Shown here: positions 1-8,187 of the stretch, piece after piece
How positions within the stretch are numbered: position 1 is the stretch's first letter
Layout of the letters: the number at the start of each line of letters is the position of its first letter
From: Herpetosiphon aurantiacus DSM 785
Lineage (GTDB): Bacteria; Chloroflexota; Chloroflexia; Chloroflexales; Herpetosiphonaceae
NCBI GenBank assembly: GCA_000018565.1
Contig: CP000875.1
Span: forward strand, 1,565,199 to 1,629,198
Direction of reading: 5' to 3'
DNA: 64,000 nucleotides
Translations under genes and position numbers: made by a program
Notes under the pieces: model-generated
Database searches by the model: none
Told to the model about the DNA's origin: nothing
The model's input: only the letters and a program-made list of their open reading frames with translations

Positions 1-240
1 TATGGGCAGGAAATTCCTGATCCTGAGGCGTGGCAAATCACCCGCTGGGGCGCTGACCCCTATGCATTTGGTTCATACTCCTTTTTGGTCGTTGGCGCAA
101 CCGATGCCCTGCGTGATGACCTTGCACAACCGATTGCTGGACGATTGTTCTTCGCGGGAGAAGCAACAGAACGCACCTATCCCTTCCATGGAGCCTACCT
201 CAGTGGATTGCGTGCCGCCGATGAGGTGATGCAGGCATAG
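1..240 (+). CDS. FAD-dependent amine oxidase, C-terminal end (partial)
   Basis: Reading frame 1 is open from the window edge to TAG at 238-240 and gives 79 residues. It contains the sequence RLFFAGEATERTYPFHGAYL followed by SGLRAADEV. This matches the C-terminal FAD-contacting segment of flavin monoamine oxidases and LSD1/spermine-oxidase-like proteins, where the GE...GAxxSG motif contacts the flavin. The start and the N-terminal Rossmann domain lie outside the window. A longer-looking reading in another frame over the same bases has no family resemblance. It is probably the last host gene before the mobile region. Family assignment is from motif recognition only. Confidence 0.75.
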   Translation, partial: YGQEIPDPEAWQITRWGADPYAFGSYSFLVVGATDALRDDLAQPIAGRLFFAGEATERTYPFHGAYLSGLRAADEVMQA

Positions 241-275
241 ATTGAACTCCAATGATTAACGTTCACAGCCTAAAA

Positions 276-305
276 CCACAAACGACCCGCTGGGGTCGCT
301 TGTGG
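276..305 (-). terminator. Terminator-like hairpin after the 157 aa gene (left repeat)
   Basis: CCACAAACGACCC and GGGTCGCTTGTGG pair over 13 bp with one mismatch and a short loop. On the minus strand the hairpin is followed by TTTTAGGC. It lies about 70 bp past the stop of the minus-strand gene at 376-849. The same structure recurs at 8153-8183 in the other repeat copy. Confidence 0.5.
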
Positions 306-375
306 GAGAGAAGAGAGAGGAGAAGGTTTGACTTCAGTATACCAGAAGATGTGGGTTATCACTATTAGAATGTTA

Positions 376-849
376 TTAATGCGCTCCACCCTCAGCATCG
401 GTTGATGGTTGGGGATTGCCTGCTTGGAGCGATTTCCAACGTGTATAGTTCCCTTGAAAGGTATCTTGGCACATTGGTGCAGCCTCAAGTCCCCAAAGCA
501 GATGTCGAATCGTTTCGGCGCGATCGCGCGTTTTATACATAATTCGTGCGTGGGGCCATGGCGCAGTTGCTGGCTCCGCCCATGCTTCAACTGTATACGC
601 CCCTTGCCAACCAATAATACAGACTGACTCTTGATCGGGGTATGCTTCACGACGAAACGTTAAGTACATCATGCTTCTTCCAACAAGTAATGGCGTTGGA
701 TAGGGGATGACCACGAGATCGGCAAGCAGATCAAGATACATTATATAGACAGCTCGATAGGGATCATCCGGTTCGGACGTGCTTATTGAGAATGTTAATT
801 CTTCTGTCACTGTGCGGTTTTTGGTATTTCGATATTGATGGAGTTCCAT
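376..849 (-). CDS. Unknown 157 aa protein, left repeat copy
   Basis: The start at 849 is preceded by GAGGAGCATCG and begins MELHQYRN. The product is nearly identical to the 146 aa protein at 7609-8049. The left copy reads on about ten residues further at the C terminus because the stop codon is lost. No signal peptide, TM segment or known motif is visible. Conserved parts include SEPDDPYRAVYIMYLDLLAD and RETIRHLL-like helical sequence. It always sits just downstream of the replication-relaxation gene, which suggests a shared function. Unrecognised family. Confidence 0.7.
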   Translation of the reverse strand: MELHQYRNTKNRTVTEELTFSISTSEPDDPYRAVYIMYLDLLADLVVIPYPTPLLVGRSMMYLTFRREAYPDQESVCIIGWQGAYTVEAWAEPATAPWPHARIMYKTRDRAETIRHLLWGLEAAPMCQDTFQGNYTRWKSLQAGNPQPSTDAEGGAH

Positions 850-948
850 CGATGCTCCTCGCTCCTATTCAGACTATTGGCAATCAAAAGTATAGCAGCA
901 TGATGTATTGGTGGATAGCATGTCTGGTAGCTGCAGTTGCTCCATTCC

Positions 949-1887
949 TTATGCGATGATCTTCTCAAACCACGCTGCCCGTAAAAAGCGATGCGGCTGC
1001 TGCATGCGTTGGCCTTGCTTGGTGTACTGGGCTGTCCAGATCGGCGTGAGAATACCCGACTCACGCACCTCGTCGATCGTCGTAATCAGCAATTGACTGC
1101 CAGGCCAGCCGATTTCCCACGCATCGAGCACCGCCCGTTTGCGGCGTTCGCTCGGCACGGTAAAGGCAATCAGCGGCCAGTTGTAGCGCCCTTCCCAATA
1201 CTTCGAGCGATACAACTCCCCATACGAATGCGCCTTCCCCGTGATAATACTCAATTCCTCAGTTCCGCGATCAATTTCAATCGCATAGAGTTGATCAATT
1301 TGCTTTGATTGTTGACCAATCCCCAGCCACGGATAGAGTGACGAGCGCTCACAGTCGGGCTGCGTTGCATCGGCCCAGCGGCGCACCACGACGATGCCAT
1401 CGGCGCGTGGCCGTGCGGTTGGGCCTAAGTCCATCTCAATATAACTACTCATTCCCACAATGCCAGGCACATACGGCAAGGACTGAATCAAGCTAGTGAT
1501 GACCTCGGCATATTCAATCTGGTGTTCAGCTTGATGCTGGAGATTGACCATGGTGGGAGCCAGCCGCTCACTGCCTTCTTCGAGCATCGGAAATGCCTGT
1601 TTGACGATCTCCCAGCCGAGCGGCGTGAGACTATACAAACGGCCATGGCGTGTCCAGCCCAGCGCACCACGCGGGTCATAGCCATGCGATTGAAAGTGTT
1701 CGCAATAGGTGAGCAGCTTGGCATCGACGAGCTTGGACAACGTGCGATTAACCGTCTGAATCGTCACGGTAAACGGATGACCCCACGCGGTACGCAGGTG
1801 GCGAGACAGCAAACGCCCAAGCCGAGCAACGAGCAACAGGATGTGCAACTCGATGGGATTGAGGCCAATAGCGAGCGATGAAGCCAT
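949..1887 (-). CDS. Replication-relaxation family protein, left repeat copy
   Basis: 312 residues starting MASSLAIGLN; GGAGGTTGTTC supplies the ribosome binding site, so the longer upstream frame is not used. The N-terminal part (about residues 10-90) looks like a winged helix: LGRLLSRHL, VNRTLSKLVDAKLL and the wing GRLYSLTPLGWEIV. The C-terminal half has an acidic, nuclease-like layout (YAIEIDRGTEE, then KYWEGRYNWPLIAFTV). This resembles the replication-relaxation (RlxA-type) proteins of mobile elements, which are thought to act on origins. The copy at 6570-7508 is over 95% identical by eye. Confidence 0.65.
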   Translation of the reverse strand: MASSLAIGLNPIELHILLLVARLGRLLSRHLRTAWGHPFTVTIQTVNRTLSKLVDAKLLTYCEHFQSHGYDPRGALGWTRHGRLYSLTPLGWEIVKQAFPMLEEGSERLAPTMVNLQHQAEHQIEYAEVITSLIQSLPYVPGIVGMSSYIEMDLGPTARPRADGIVVVRRWADATQPDCERSSLYPWLGIGQQSKQIDQLYAIEIDRGTEELSIITGKAHSYGELYRSKYWEGRYNWPLIAFTVPSERRKRAVLDAWEIGWPGSQLLITTIDEVRESGILTPIWTAQYTKQGQRMQQPHRFLRAAWFEKIIA

Positions 1888-2135
1888 GAACAACCTCCTC
1901 AGGATGAAAATGGTGGCTATCCAGCCTGTTAAAGAATGTCGGCACGACCAAACGGCCAGTTTAGGCCATTCTGATGGGCTATTCTTTTTTTGGCGGTTTG
2001 TGGGTGATAGGAATGCGCTCTGAATGCAGAATGAACACGGTTTGAACACTGAGAACCGAGAATAACCAAATGACCGTATTCGCCCCTCCCCGATAAACAG
2101 CCGCGTCTCTGTTGTGAGGTGCGGCTGATCTTCAC

Positions 2136-2402
2136 TTAATGATGGCCGATAGATGTTTGTTCGCGGCGGTAGCTGTGGTAGAGCAGCAGCATGCATAGTT
2201 TCAATTGCTCGTGGTGATACTGCTCCTGCATGCGCTGGGTTCGTTTTAAGTACCGACGCTTCATCATGCGGATATTGATGGGCTGGCGTTTGATGGCGGG
2301 TGTGGATCGCGTGGGCATGACAAGCGGTTTCTGGCGACTGGTGATCACGATGACCGAAGCAACAATAGCTACCAGCGTAATAACAATGATCAGTCCTTGC
2401 AT
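2136..2402 (-). CDS. Small membrane-anchored basic protein
   Basis: 88 residues. The start is at MQGLIIVITLV, preceded by AAAGGGACGG. The first 22 residues form one TM helix (LIIVITLVAIVASVIVI). The rest is strongly basic (RQKP, KRRYLKRTQRMQEQYHHEQ). The gene overlaps the end of the upstream membrane-protein gene by 13 bp, indicating one operon. Function unknown; a small membrane accessory protein of a mobile element fits. Confidence 0.55.
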   Translation of the reverse strand: MQGLIIVITLVAIVASVIVITSRQKPLVMPTRSTPAIKRQPINIRMMKRRYLKRTQRMQEQYHHEQLKLCMLLLYHSYRREQTSIGHH

Positions 2403-3007
2403 GAGGCAGCCGTCCCTTTCAGCACATCGCGCACCCCACGCACAAATTGGCGAATCATTGGCTCGGCACTCAAGGCCACCAGCGCGGCCAGCAATCCGCT
2501 CACGAGCGCAAACCACCAGCGATACCCAAACACATCATTCAACACTGTTTGGATATACCAGCCGGTTGCCGTGGCATCGAGTGAACTAACGATCACGGCA
2601 CAGGTCAATCGCATGCGATCGACGTGCACGAAAAAGTAGGGTACTTGCTGATACCAGCGTAGCTCGTTTGGCACATTTACCCCGCGCCAGAGATGTTGGC
2701 CAACAAATGAAACCACCACATGACTCAAGCATCCGATCACAAACCAATCGAGCACTCCAGCATGGACCCATATGCCGTGGTATTGAAGCCAAAGACCACC
2801 GAGCACGACGGCGCTCGCCGTGGCAATCCCATTGGCAATCCATAAGACCACCCAAATCAACAGCATGCTCGCCTCCGCAATTAAACGGCTGCGGTTTACG
2901 AACTGCCAGCGGGTTTTCACCGTCGCGTTTTGGGGCAAGCCTCGCGCAACCAACACACGGTTGCGATGGTGCATATAGCCAAGTGGGCTTCGGGTTTTAA
3001 GACTCAT
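2390..3007 (-). CDS. Four-TM membrane protein
   Basis: About 205 residues. Two ATGs are adjacent (3010 and 3007). The second lies 5 nt from AGGAG and is preferred. Hydrophobic segments fall at roughly residues 45-65, 70-95, 125-150 and 160-180, with a basic N terminus (HHRNRVLVARG). A perfect 13 bp hairpin sits just before the ribosome binding site (3024-3054). It is co-directional with the larger membrane protein at 3074-3952. No enzyme motif is visible. Confidence 0.6.
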   Translation of the reverse strand: MSLKTRSPLGYMHHRNRVLVARGLPQNATVKTRWQFVNRSRLIAEASMLLIWVVLWIANGIATASAVVLGGLWLQYHGIWVHAGVLDWFVIGCLSHVVVSFVGQHLWRGVNVPNELRWYQQVPYFFVHVDRMRLTCAVIVSSLDATATGWYIQTVLNDVFGYRWWFALVSGLLAALVALSAEPMIRQFVRGVRDVLKGTAASCKD

Positions 3008-3023
3008 CATTGCTCCTAAAACA

Positions 3024-3054
3024 GCGAAACCACATCACTCCGATGTGGTTTCGC
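3024..3054 (-). promoter_or_regulatory. Hairpin followed by T run and AGGAGCA ribosome site
   Basis: GCGAAACCACATC pairs perfectly with GATGTGGTTTCGC around a 5 nt loop. It is followed on the minus strand by TGTTTTAGGAGCAATG. The hairpin looks like the upstream gene's intrinsic terminator, but its T tract runs straight into the next gene's Shine-Dalgarno. The same layout occurs at 3980-4011, 4120-4145 and 8258-8292. Confidence 0.6.
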
Positions 3055-3073
3055 GCAATATGCCAAGCTTTCG

Positions 3074-3952
3074 TTAGTTGATTGCGTTGGCATTCTCCCA
3101 AATAATTTCGTAGCCGCTTTCGCCAGCTTCGACCATCGCATACCGCTGCAAGGTATCAAAGGCTTTCGTGCCACTGGAGGTTGACGTAAAACCAAGCAAG
3201 CGGCGAAGGTCTTGTTTGGTTTTGAACTCGGTAATGTTCTTTTCGTAGAGAACTTTCAGGATTGCGTGAATATCATCAGCACTGATCGCACTCTTGCCAT
3301 TGGTGGTGCGCAGAGCGGCTGATTCATCTGGTTCAGGCAACATTGCGATGGTTTCGTTGTGGCTTTCTGATGGCTCAAAACGCTCCTGCATGGCCGTTTG
3401 TCGTTGCTGTTTGCGTTGGGCTTCGAGGCGCTTGCGCTCGTTCTCAGCATCAACGCGCTCAAGGTGTTTAATATAGTCGATGGTTTGGCGCAGGCGATTC
3501 GGGGCGGTTGCGCTGGCATAGATGATCAGGGCAACGAAAGAACCAAATGTGCCCGCAATCAGATAGCCAAAGAAGCCCATGCTTGGCGGCATGTGGATGA
3601 TCAAGGATGCGGTATTGAAGGTAACTTCCACGGCCAACGCAATGATGAACGCAAGCCAGTTCCAAAAGCCAATGGGTTGTTTATGCTTGAGTTGAATGCC
3701 GATGTAAGCGCTCAACCACATCAAGGCCAAGTCAATGCCCAGCACCATGGCCATGGTTGCGCAGGCCACGATAAACCACGCGAAACCAACTAAACCATGG
3801 GTGAACGCAAGCATGGTGAATGCCATATGCACAAACGAAACCGCAATGAACATGTTGTTGAGTCTACGAAAGTTGGTGATTAAATTCTGAATATCATTGT
3901 GTTCATCAGGTGGTGGTTTTTCATACTCAATCGCGCCTCGGAATTTTGTCAT
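3074..3952 (-). CDS. Membrane protein with coiled coil and C-terminal wHTH-like domain
   Basis: 292 residues from MTKFRGAIEYEK (AGGAGCAACC upstream). Four TM helices lie between about residues 35 and 150. A charged coiled coil (about 165-200, ENERKRLEAQRKQQRQ) follows. The last 70 residues (ADDIHAILKVLYEKNI ... TKAFDTLQRYAMVEAG) look like a winged helix. Four TM segments plus a C-terminal DNA-binding-like domain is the layout of DUF2637/Spd-like proteins of actinobacterial integrative elements, but I cannot confirm homology. The protein at 4382 on the other strand has a similar topology. Confidence 0.65.
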   Translation of the reverse strand: MTKFRGAIEYEKPPPDEHNDIQNLITNFRRLNNMFIAVSFVHMAFTMLAFTHGLVGFAWFIVACATMAMVLGIDLALMWLSAYIGIQLKHKQPIGFWNWLAFIIALAVEVTFNTASLIIHMPPSMGFFGYLIAGTFGSFVALIIYASATAPNRLRQTIDYIKHLERVDAENERKRLEAQRKQQRQTAMQERFEPSESHNETIAMLPEPDESAALRTTNGKSAISADDIHAILKVLYEKNITEFKTKQDLRRLLGFTSTSSGTKAFDTLQRYAMVEAGESGYEIIWENANAIN

Positions 3953-3979
3953 AGACTGGTTGCTCCTGAAGCCTAAAAC

Positions 3980-4011
3980 GAAAAACACCGCCATTGCTGA
4001 CGATGTTTTTC
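3980..4011 (-). promoter_or_regulatory. Hairpin and T run before the membrane-protein gene
   Basis: On the minus strand GAAAAACATCGTC pairs with GGCGGTGTTTTTC (13 bp, two G-U pairs). It is followed by GTTTTAGGCTTCAGGAGCAACC and the start at 3952. Second member of the hairpin/T-run/AGGAGCA leader group. Confidence 0.5.
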
Positions 4012-4044
4012 TCACGCTTATTCGGTTTCAACCAGAACGTGTCG

Positions 4045-4061
4045 TTGGAGCGGGAGACGAG
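4045..4061 (+). other. Putative attL: 17 bp copy of the tRNA-Gly 3' end
   Basis: TTGGAGCGGGAGACGAG is identical and in the same orientation as 59084-59100. There it covers the encoded CCA, the acceptor strand and part of the T stem of tRNA-Gly. Bases on both sides differ. A 3' tRNA fragment in direct orientation at the far end from an integrase is the normal footprint of integration into a tRNA gene. It places the left end of the element here. Only 17 bp supports this. Confidence 0.6.
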
Positions 4062-4119
4062 CCTGTCAACGGCTTAATTCATCATACGATCATCTGTGAA
4101 CGCTAGGATATTCGGCGAA

Positions 4120-4145
4120 CAACACCACCGCAATGGGTGGTGTTG
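4120..4145 (+). promoter_or_regulatory. Hairpin, T-rich stretch and AGGAGCA before the zinc-finger gene
   Basis: CAACACCACC pairs with GGTGGTGTTG around GCAATG. It is followed by TTTGGTTTAGGAGCACC and ATG at 4164. Third member of the hairpin leader group. It is the first gene-proximal signal inside the proposed left end of the element. Confidence 0.55.
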
Positions 4146-4163
4146 TTTGGTTTAGGAGCACCA

Positions 4164-4382
4164 ATGGATCAACTAAATAAACACGGTCGTTGGTATTGCA
4201 GCACCTGTTGCCATGTGGCCACGACCGTTAGTGACTATAAAGCCCATAAAGCAACCCATGCGATGATTGGCGAACAGCATGACCCCACGGCCCAACCAGC
4301 CAGTTTGATTGAGCTGCCGATCGTGCGCGTCTGGCAACACGCCACCCGTTTAACCGTTGTGAAACAAAAGGGGGCCGCCTGA
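4164..4382 (+). CDS. Small C2H2 zinc-finger-like protein
   Basis: 72 residues from MDQLNKHGRW with AGGAGCACC upstream. The N-terminal half has the pattern CSTCC...HKATH: two cysteines in WYCSTC and two histidines in KAHKATH, 12 residues apart, as in a classical C2H2 finger. The rest is unremarkable. The stop overlaps the next start (TGATG), so translation is probably coupled. DNA or protein binding is inferred from the finger alone. Confidence 0.6.
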   Translation: MDQLNKHGRWYCSTCCHVATTVSDYKAHKATHAMIGEQHDPTAQPASLIELPIVRVWQHATRLTVVKQKGAA

Positions 4383-5239
4383 TGCTTGCTTCCCATAATC
4401 GTCAATCGATTAAGTCGTTGATCATTTTCGGTAGCGGCTTGGCCTATGTACTTTCGATCGTGATGATGGAGGTCTTGGTTGGCTTTGCCCTCGGTGATAT
4501 CAGCGATTCACTGATCATGCAAGCCTTAGTTGGTATTGGAATTCTAGGAACCTTTCTGAGTGCTTGCTTGATTCCGTTGGCATTGCACTATTGGCTGGCA
4601 CCGGGAACACAATTCATTGTAGGGATTCTCTTTTGGTTGATAGATGTGGTCGTTTTGGCGATTAATGCCACCACCAGCTACCAACTAATTAAGCAGCTTG
4701 AATTATCGAGCTTTTTTACGATGTGGCAATTAGCGATTCCCTTTATTGGTCCGGCGATTACGATTATCGGCTGGGGCTTGGTCTATCTTGCCGATGATGG
4801 ACAAAAGGATCGTCAGTCAGATCGCTTGCTGGAAACATCAAAACGGGCTTTGATGCGTGAGGCGGAGTATGCGCGGGTGAGTGCTGAGCATGAGTTTGCC
4901 ATGAAGCAAATTGCCCAGGTGAAGCAATCGCTAATGATGGCATTACAGGCAAGCGATATTGCCAAGGTTGCCGAGCAGGGCGCGTATAACAGTGCCTTGA
5001 CTATTACGCGCCAAATTGTTGGATTGCCGATTGATACCACCATTCCACCATCACGATCAGCCGAGTTGCCACCAGTGCCACCAGCATTGCAGCCTGTTGT
5101 ACCACCCATGCCACCACCGCGATCAACCGAATTGCCACCATTACCAGTATCATCGGTTCCCAATCAGCAGCCCATGCAGAACGAGGATGATCATTGGACA
5201 TTGCTTTTTGAGCAGCAAGCTAACCACCCAAACCCATAG
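4382..5239 (+). CDS. Four-TM membrane protein with proline-rich tail
   Basis: 285 residues. TM helices fall at about 12-35, 45-70, 75-97 and 115-140. A charged helix (REAEYARVSAEHEFAMKQI) follows. The C-terminal tail contains two near repeats of the type PPxRSxELPPxP (residues about 220-255). The gene is coupled to the zinc-finger gene upstream and its TAG overlaps a GTG start downstream. Topology resembles the divergent gene at 3074-3952. Function unknown; membrane role in a mobile element is likely. Confidence 0.65.
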   Translation: MLASHNRQSIKSLIIFGSGLAYVLSIVMMEVLVGFALGDISDSLIMQALVGIGILGTFLSACLIPLALHYWLAPGTQFIVGILFWLIDVVVLAINATTSYQLIKQLELSSFFTMWQLAIPFIGPAITIIGWGLVYLADDGQKDRQSDRLLETSKRALMREAEYARVSAEHEFAMKQIAQVKQSLMMALQASDIAKVAEQGAYNSALTITRQIVGLPIDTTIPPSRSAELPPVPPALQPVVPPMPPPRSTELPPLPVSSVPNQQPMQNEDDHWTLLFEQQANHPNP

Positions 5240-5679
5240 TGCCAGTGATTGCCGTTGGTGGAAGTACAACACTTCCACCAATGCCACCAATGCAGGAACT
5301 GGCAGATGTCGTGTCACCATTGGTGGCAATGAGGGTTGATGATGGTGGCAACATCGGATTTCTTGATCTTCCGCTCTTAATAGATACGTTCAATCCGTTG
5401 GATTGGCGTACCGAGGTGAAAGGTAATGGGCAATATTGGCAATGGCGAAAAGGCAGCGGGAGCAACCGTAGCAGTCGCTACGGTGGAACCTTCGACCAAC
5501 TCAGTGACGAGCGCAAAGCGGCCTACGAAGCGCACAAACAACGCCGTGCTGCGACAGATCAAACCGGTGAGCCAACAGGAAGCGCTGGAGATGTTGCGGA
5601 GCGCCTTGGTGTATTTACAGCTGAGCGGAGTGCAAGCGCGGTATCGGACGACCGAGGTGGGCTTACTGCTTCAGCTTGA
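5239..5679 (+). CDS. Hypothetical protein, GTG start, possibly frameshifted near 5546
   Basis: GTG at 5239 overlaps the previous stop (TAGTG). The first 100 residues look genuine: a TLPPMPPM segment echoing the upstream gene's tail, then QYWQWRKGSGSNRSSRYGG and FDQLSDERKAAYEAHKQRR. After about residue 103 the sequence becomes low-quality (TDQTGEPTGSAGD...). A protein-like continuation appears in the +1 frame (5546-5728). Either two overlapping genes or one disrupted gene. Confidence 0.5.
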   Translation: MPVIAVGGSTTLPPMPPMQELADVVSPLVAMRVDDGGNIGFLDLPLLIDTFNPLDWRTEVKGNGQYWQWRKGSGSNRSSRYGGTFDQLSDERKAAYEAHKQRRAATDQTGEPTGSAGDVAERLGVFTAERSASAVSDDRGGLTASA

Positions 5680-5728
5680 TGCGGTCTATCTCGATGGCGT
5701 GCGCTTCGCCGTGCGCGATTGCATCTGA
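5546..5728 (+). CDS. Small hypothetical protein overlapping the 5239 gene
   Basis: The frame beginning at GTG 5546 encodes about 60 residues with regular helical character (SQQEALEMLRSALVYLQLSG, then EVGLLLQLDAVYLDG). The same frame extends upstream to ATG 5426, but that part looks like an out-of-frame reading. No ribosome binding site precedes 5546. The more natural reading is that this is the C-terminal part of the protein starting at 5239, separated by a +1 frame change. Confidence 0.4.
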   Translation: MLRQIKPVSQQEALEMLRSALVYLQLSGVQARYRTTEVGLLLQLDAVYLDGVRFAVRDCI

Positions 5729-5810
5729 TAATGCAGCTATACATCTATTTGTATAATCTTAGGCTATCCACTAAAGTATGTGAGTGAACAGTGTATTTTA
5801 AGGAGGATTC

Positions 5811-6269
5811 ATGAAGTCGAATCGTCGGTTTATCTACTTATTGCTTTGTTTGATATGCCTTGGTAGTCTTTCAACGCCCTCATCATTTGCGAATGATTCA
5901 GAGCCTGTTGATGATGATGTCATTGTTGATGACACGCGAGGTTGTCCCGGTACAGGTTATGCGTATGTGGCCATCGAAGAAAACCAAGGTGGACAGCGTT
6001 ATTGGAGAACGTCTGATCATTATGCCGATGGATGTATTAAAAACAATCGTATCAAGATCAAGATTACAACAGGCTGCTTAACCGTTCGGATTCGGCTTCT
6101 TGAGCGGTATACGAATCCACCAGTTACGGTTGGCGTATTCGATTATCAAACACGATGTGCTATGCTTAATAAGCCATTCCAGTCATTTGGTGATCCTATT
6201 TTGCCGGGTACTCGGTATTGGCTGGAAATGTCGTATAAACCCCATGATTTACTGATTGTTCGTGATTAA
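5811..6269 (+). CDS. Small secreted protein
   Basis: 152 residues after AAGGAGGATTC. The N terminus is a clear signal peptide (basic NRRF, hydrophobic YLLLCLICLGSL, cleavage near SSFA). An acidic stretch (DSEPVDDDVIVDD) and five cysteines in the mature part follow, suggesting an exported disulfide-bonded protein. It is monocistronic and lies between the membrane-protein operon and the right inverted repeat. No family recognised. Confidence 0.65.
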   Translation: MKSNRRFIYLLLCLICLGSLSTPSSFANDSEPVDDDVIVDDTRGCPGTGYAYVAIEENQGGQRYWRTSDHYADGCIKNNRIKIKITTGCLTVRIRLLERYTNPPVTVGVFDYQTRCAMLNKPFQSFGDPILPGTRYWLEMSYKPHDLLIVRD

Positions 6270-6569
6270 GTGGCATTCATAATTCTCTTATGATGGGCTT
6301 GCGCTACTCTAGTAGCGCAATTTTATTTTTAGAACGAACTATAACAAGGTTTATGATTGAATAGTCCTTACTACTTAGGGCGGCCATTTGCTCCATTCCC
6401 CTAATAACCGTTCAAACCGTGTTCATTCTGCATTCAGAGCGCATTCCCATCACCCACAAACCGCCAAAAAAAGAATAACCCATCAGAATGGCCTAAACTG
6501 GCTGTTTGGTCGTGCCGACATTCTTTAACAGGCTGCATAGCCACCGTTTTCATCCTGAGGAGGTTGTTC

Positions 6570-7508
6570 ATGGCATTATCGCTCTCCGTTGGCCTCAATC
6601 CCATCGAGTTACACATCCTGCTGCTCATTGCTCGCCTTGGGCGCTTGCTGTCTCGCCACCTACGCACGGCGTGGGGCCATCCGTTTACTGTGACAATTCA
6701 GACGGTCAATCGCACGTTGGTCAAGCTCGTCGATGCCAAACTGCTGACCTATTGCGAACACTTTCAATCGCATGGCTATGACCCGCGTGGTGCGTTAGGC
6801 TGGACGCGCCATGGCCGCTTATATAGTCTTACGCCGCTCGGCTGGGAGATCGTCAAACAGGCCTTTCCCATGCTCGAGGAAGGCAGCGAGCGACTGGCTC
6901 CCACGATGGTCAATCCCCAACATCAAGCCGAGCATCAAATTGAATATGCCGAAGTCATCACCAGTTTGATTCAGTCATTACCCTACGTGCCTGGCATTGT
7001 CGGGATGAGCAGTTATATCGAGATGGACTTAGGCCCAACCGCACGGCCACGCGCCGATGGGATTGTCGTAGTCCGCCGCTGGGCTGATGCGACGCAACCA
7101 GATTGTGAGCGCTCGTCACTCTATCCATGGCTGGGGATTGGTCAACAATCAAAGCAAATTGATCAACTCTATGCCATTGAGATTGATCGCGGAACCGAGG
7201 AGTTGAGTATTATAACGGGGAAAGCCCACTCGTATGGGGAGTTGTATCGCTCGAAGTATTGGGAAGGGCGGTATAGTTGGCCGCTGATTGCCTTTACGGT
7301 GCCAACCGAACGGCGCAAACGGGCCGTGCTTGATGCGTGGGAAATCGGCTGGCCTGGCAGTCAATTGCTGATTACGACGATCGACGCGGTGCGCGAGTCA
7401 GGCGTGCTTACACCGATTTGGACAGCCCAGTATACGAAACACGGGGAACGGATTCAGCAGCCGCATCGCTTTTTGCGGGCTGCATGGTTTGAAAAGATTG
7501 TGGCGTAA
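6570..7508 (+). CDS. Replication-relaxation family protein, right repeat copy
   Basis: 312 residues from MALSLSVGLN with GAGGAGGTTGTTC upstream. It is nearly identical to the product of 949-1887. It has the same N-terminal winged-helix-like region and C-terminal domain with conserved YAIEIDRGTEE and YWEGRYSWPLIAF. Both copies are intact, so there may be dosage or strand-specific roles. It is followed 100 bp later by the partner gene. Family assignment by recognition, not search. Confidence 0.65.
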   Translation: MALSLSVGLNPIELHILLLIARLGRLLSRHLRTAWGHPFTVTIQTVNRTLVKLVDAKLLTYCEHFQSHGYDPRGALGWTRHGRLYSLTPLGWEIVKQAFPMLEEGSERLAPTMVNPQHQAEHQIEYAEVITSLIQSLPYVPGIVGMSSYIEMDLGPTARPRADGIVVVRRWADATQPDCERSSLYPWLGIGQQSKQIDQLYAIEIDRGTEELSIITGKAHSYGELYRSKYWEGRYSWPLIAFTVPTERRKRAVLDAWEIGWPGSQLLITTIDAVRESGVLTPIWTAQYTKHGERIQQPHRFLRAAWFEKIVA

Positions 7509-7608
7509 GAAATGGGTGGAGAATCGCATTGACTAAACCATGCGATTCATTGATATATCAAGCTGCTATACTGAAGGACGCACAGCCCACTATGAGCGAG
7601 GAAGATCG

Positions 7609-8049
7609 ATGGAACTCCATCAATATCGAAATAGCAAAAATCGCACGATTATTGAAGAATTAACGTTCTCGGTAAACACGTCCGAACCAGATGATCCCTA
7701 TCGAGCCGTCTATATCATGTATCTTGATCTGCTCGCCGATCTGGTGGCCGTCCCCTATCCAACGCCATTATTTGTTGGAAAGAGCATGACGAACTTAATA
7801 TTTCGTCGCGAAGCATACCCTGATCAAGAGTCAGTCTGTATTATTGGCTGGCAAGGGTGGTATACAGTTCAAGCATGGGCAGAGCCAGCGACTGCGCCAT
7901 GGCCCGACGCACGAATTATGTATAAAACACGCGATCGCGCCGAAACGATTCGGCATCTGCTTTGGGGACTTGAAGCTGCACCACTGTGCCAAGATGCTAT
8001 TCAAGGGAACTATACGCGGTGGAAATCGCTCCAAGCAGGCAATCCCTAA
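7609..8049 (+). CDS. Unknown 146 aa protein, right repeat copy
   Basis: Starts MELHQYRN after GCGAGGAAGATCG. About 88% identical to the product of 376-849 and stops at NP, ten residues earlier than the left copy. No recognisable domain. The pairing with a replication-relaxation gene in both repeat copies is the main clue to function. Confidence 0.7.
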   Translation: MELHQYRNSKNRTIIEELTFSVNTSEPDDPYRAVYIMYLDLLADLVAVPYPTPLFVGKSMTNLIFRREAYPDQESVCIIGWQGWYTVQAWAEPATAPWPDARIMYKTRDRAETIRHLLWGLEAAPLCQDAIQGNYTRWKSLQAGNP

Positions 8050-8152
8050 CCATCAACCGATGCTGAGGGTGGAGCACATTAATAGTCTTCTAATAGCAAT
8101 AAGCCGTATGTTCTGGTATACTAACGTCAAACCTTCTCCTCTCTCTTCTCTC

Positions 8153-8187
8153 CCACAAGCGACCCCCAGCGGGTCGTTTGTGGTTTT
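8153..8187 (+). terminator. Intrinsic terminator after the right-copy 146 aa gene
   Basis: CCACAAGCGACCC pairs with GGGTCGTTTGTGG and is followed by TTTTAG, about 100 bp past the stop at 8049. It marks the outer end of the inverted repeat. Confidence 0.6.

Larger units (their letters stand above)
270..2047. repeat. Long inverted repeat, left copy (1.78 kb)
   Basis: This segment is the reverse complement, with scattered mismatches and one-base indels, of 6410-8189. The match starts at a CTAAAACC end beside a terminator-like hairpin. It runs through a 157 aa gene and a replication-relaxation gene and ends in GTTCAAACCGTG. Sequence outside both ends differs between copies. No clear target-site duplication is visible. 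The unit carries its own promoter-proximal region and terminator, so it may have been duplicated as a gene cassette. Confidence 0.85.

Noticed and set aside
4045-4061. Possible second complete tRNA-Gly
   Set aside because: Only the last 17 bases match; no D arm, anticodon or 5' acceptor exist. Kept as an attachment-site fragment.
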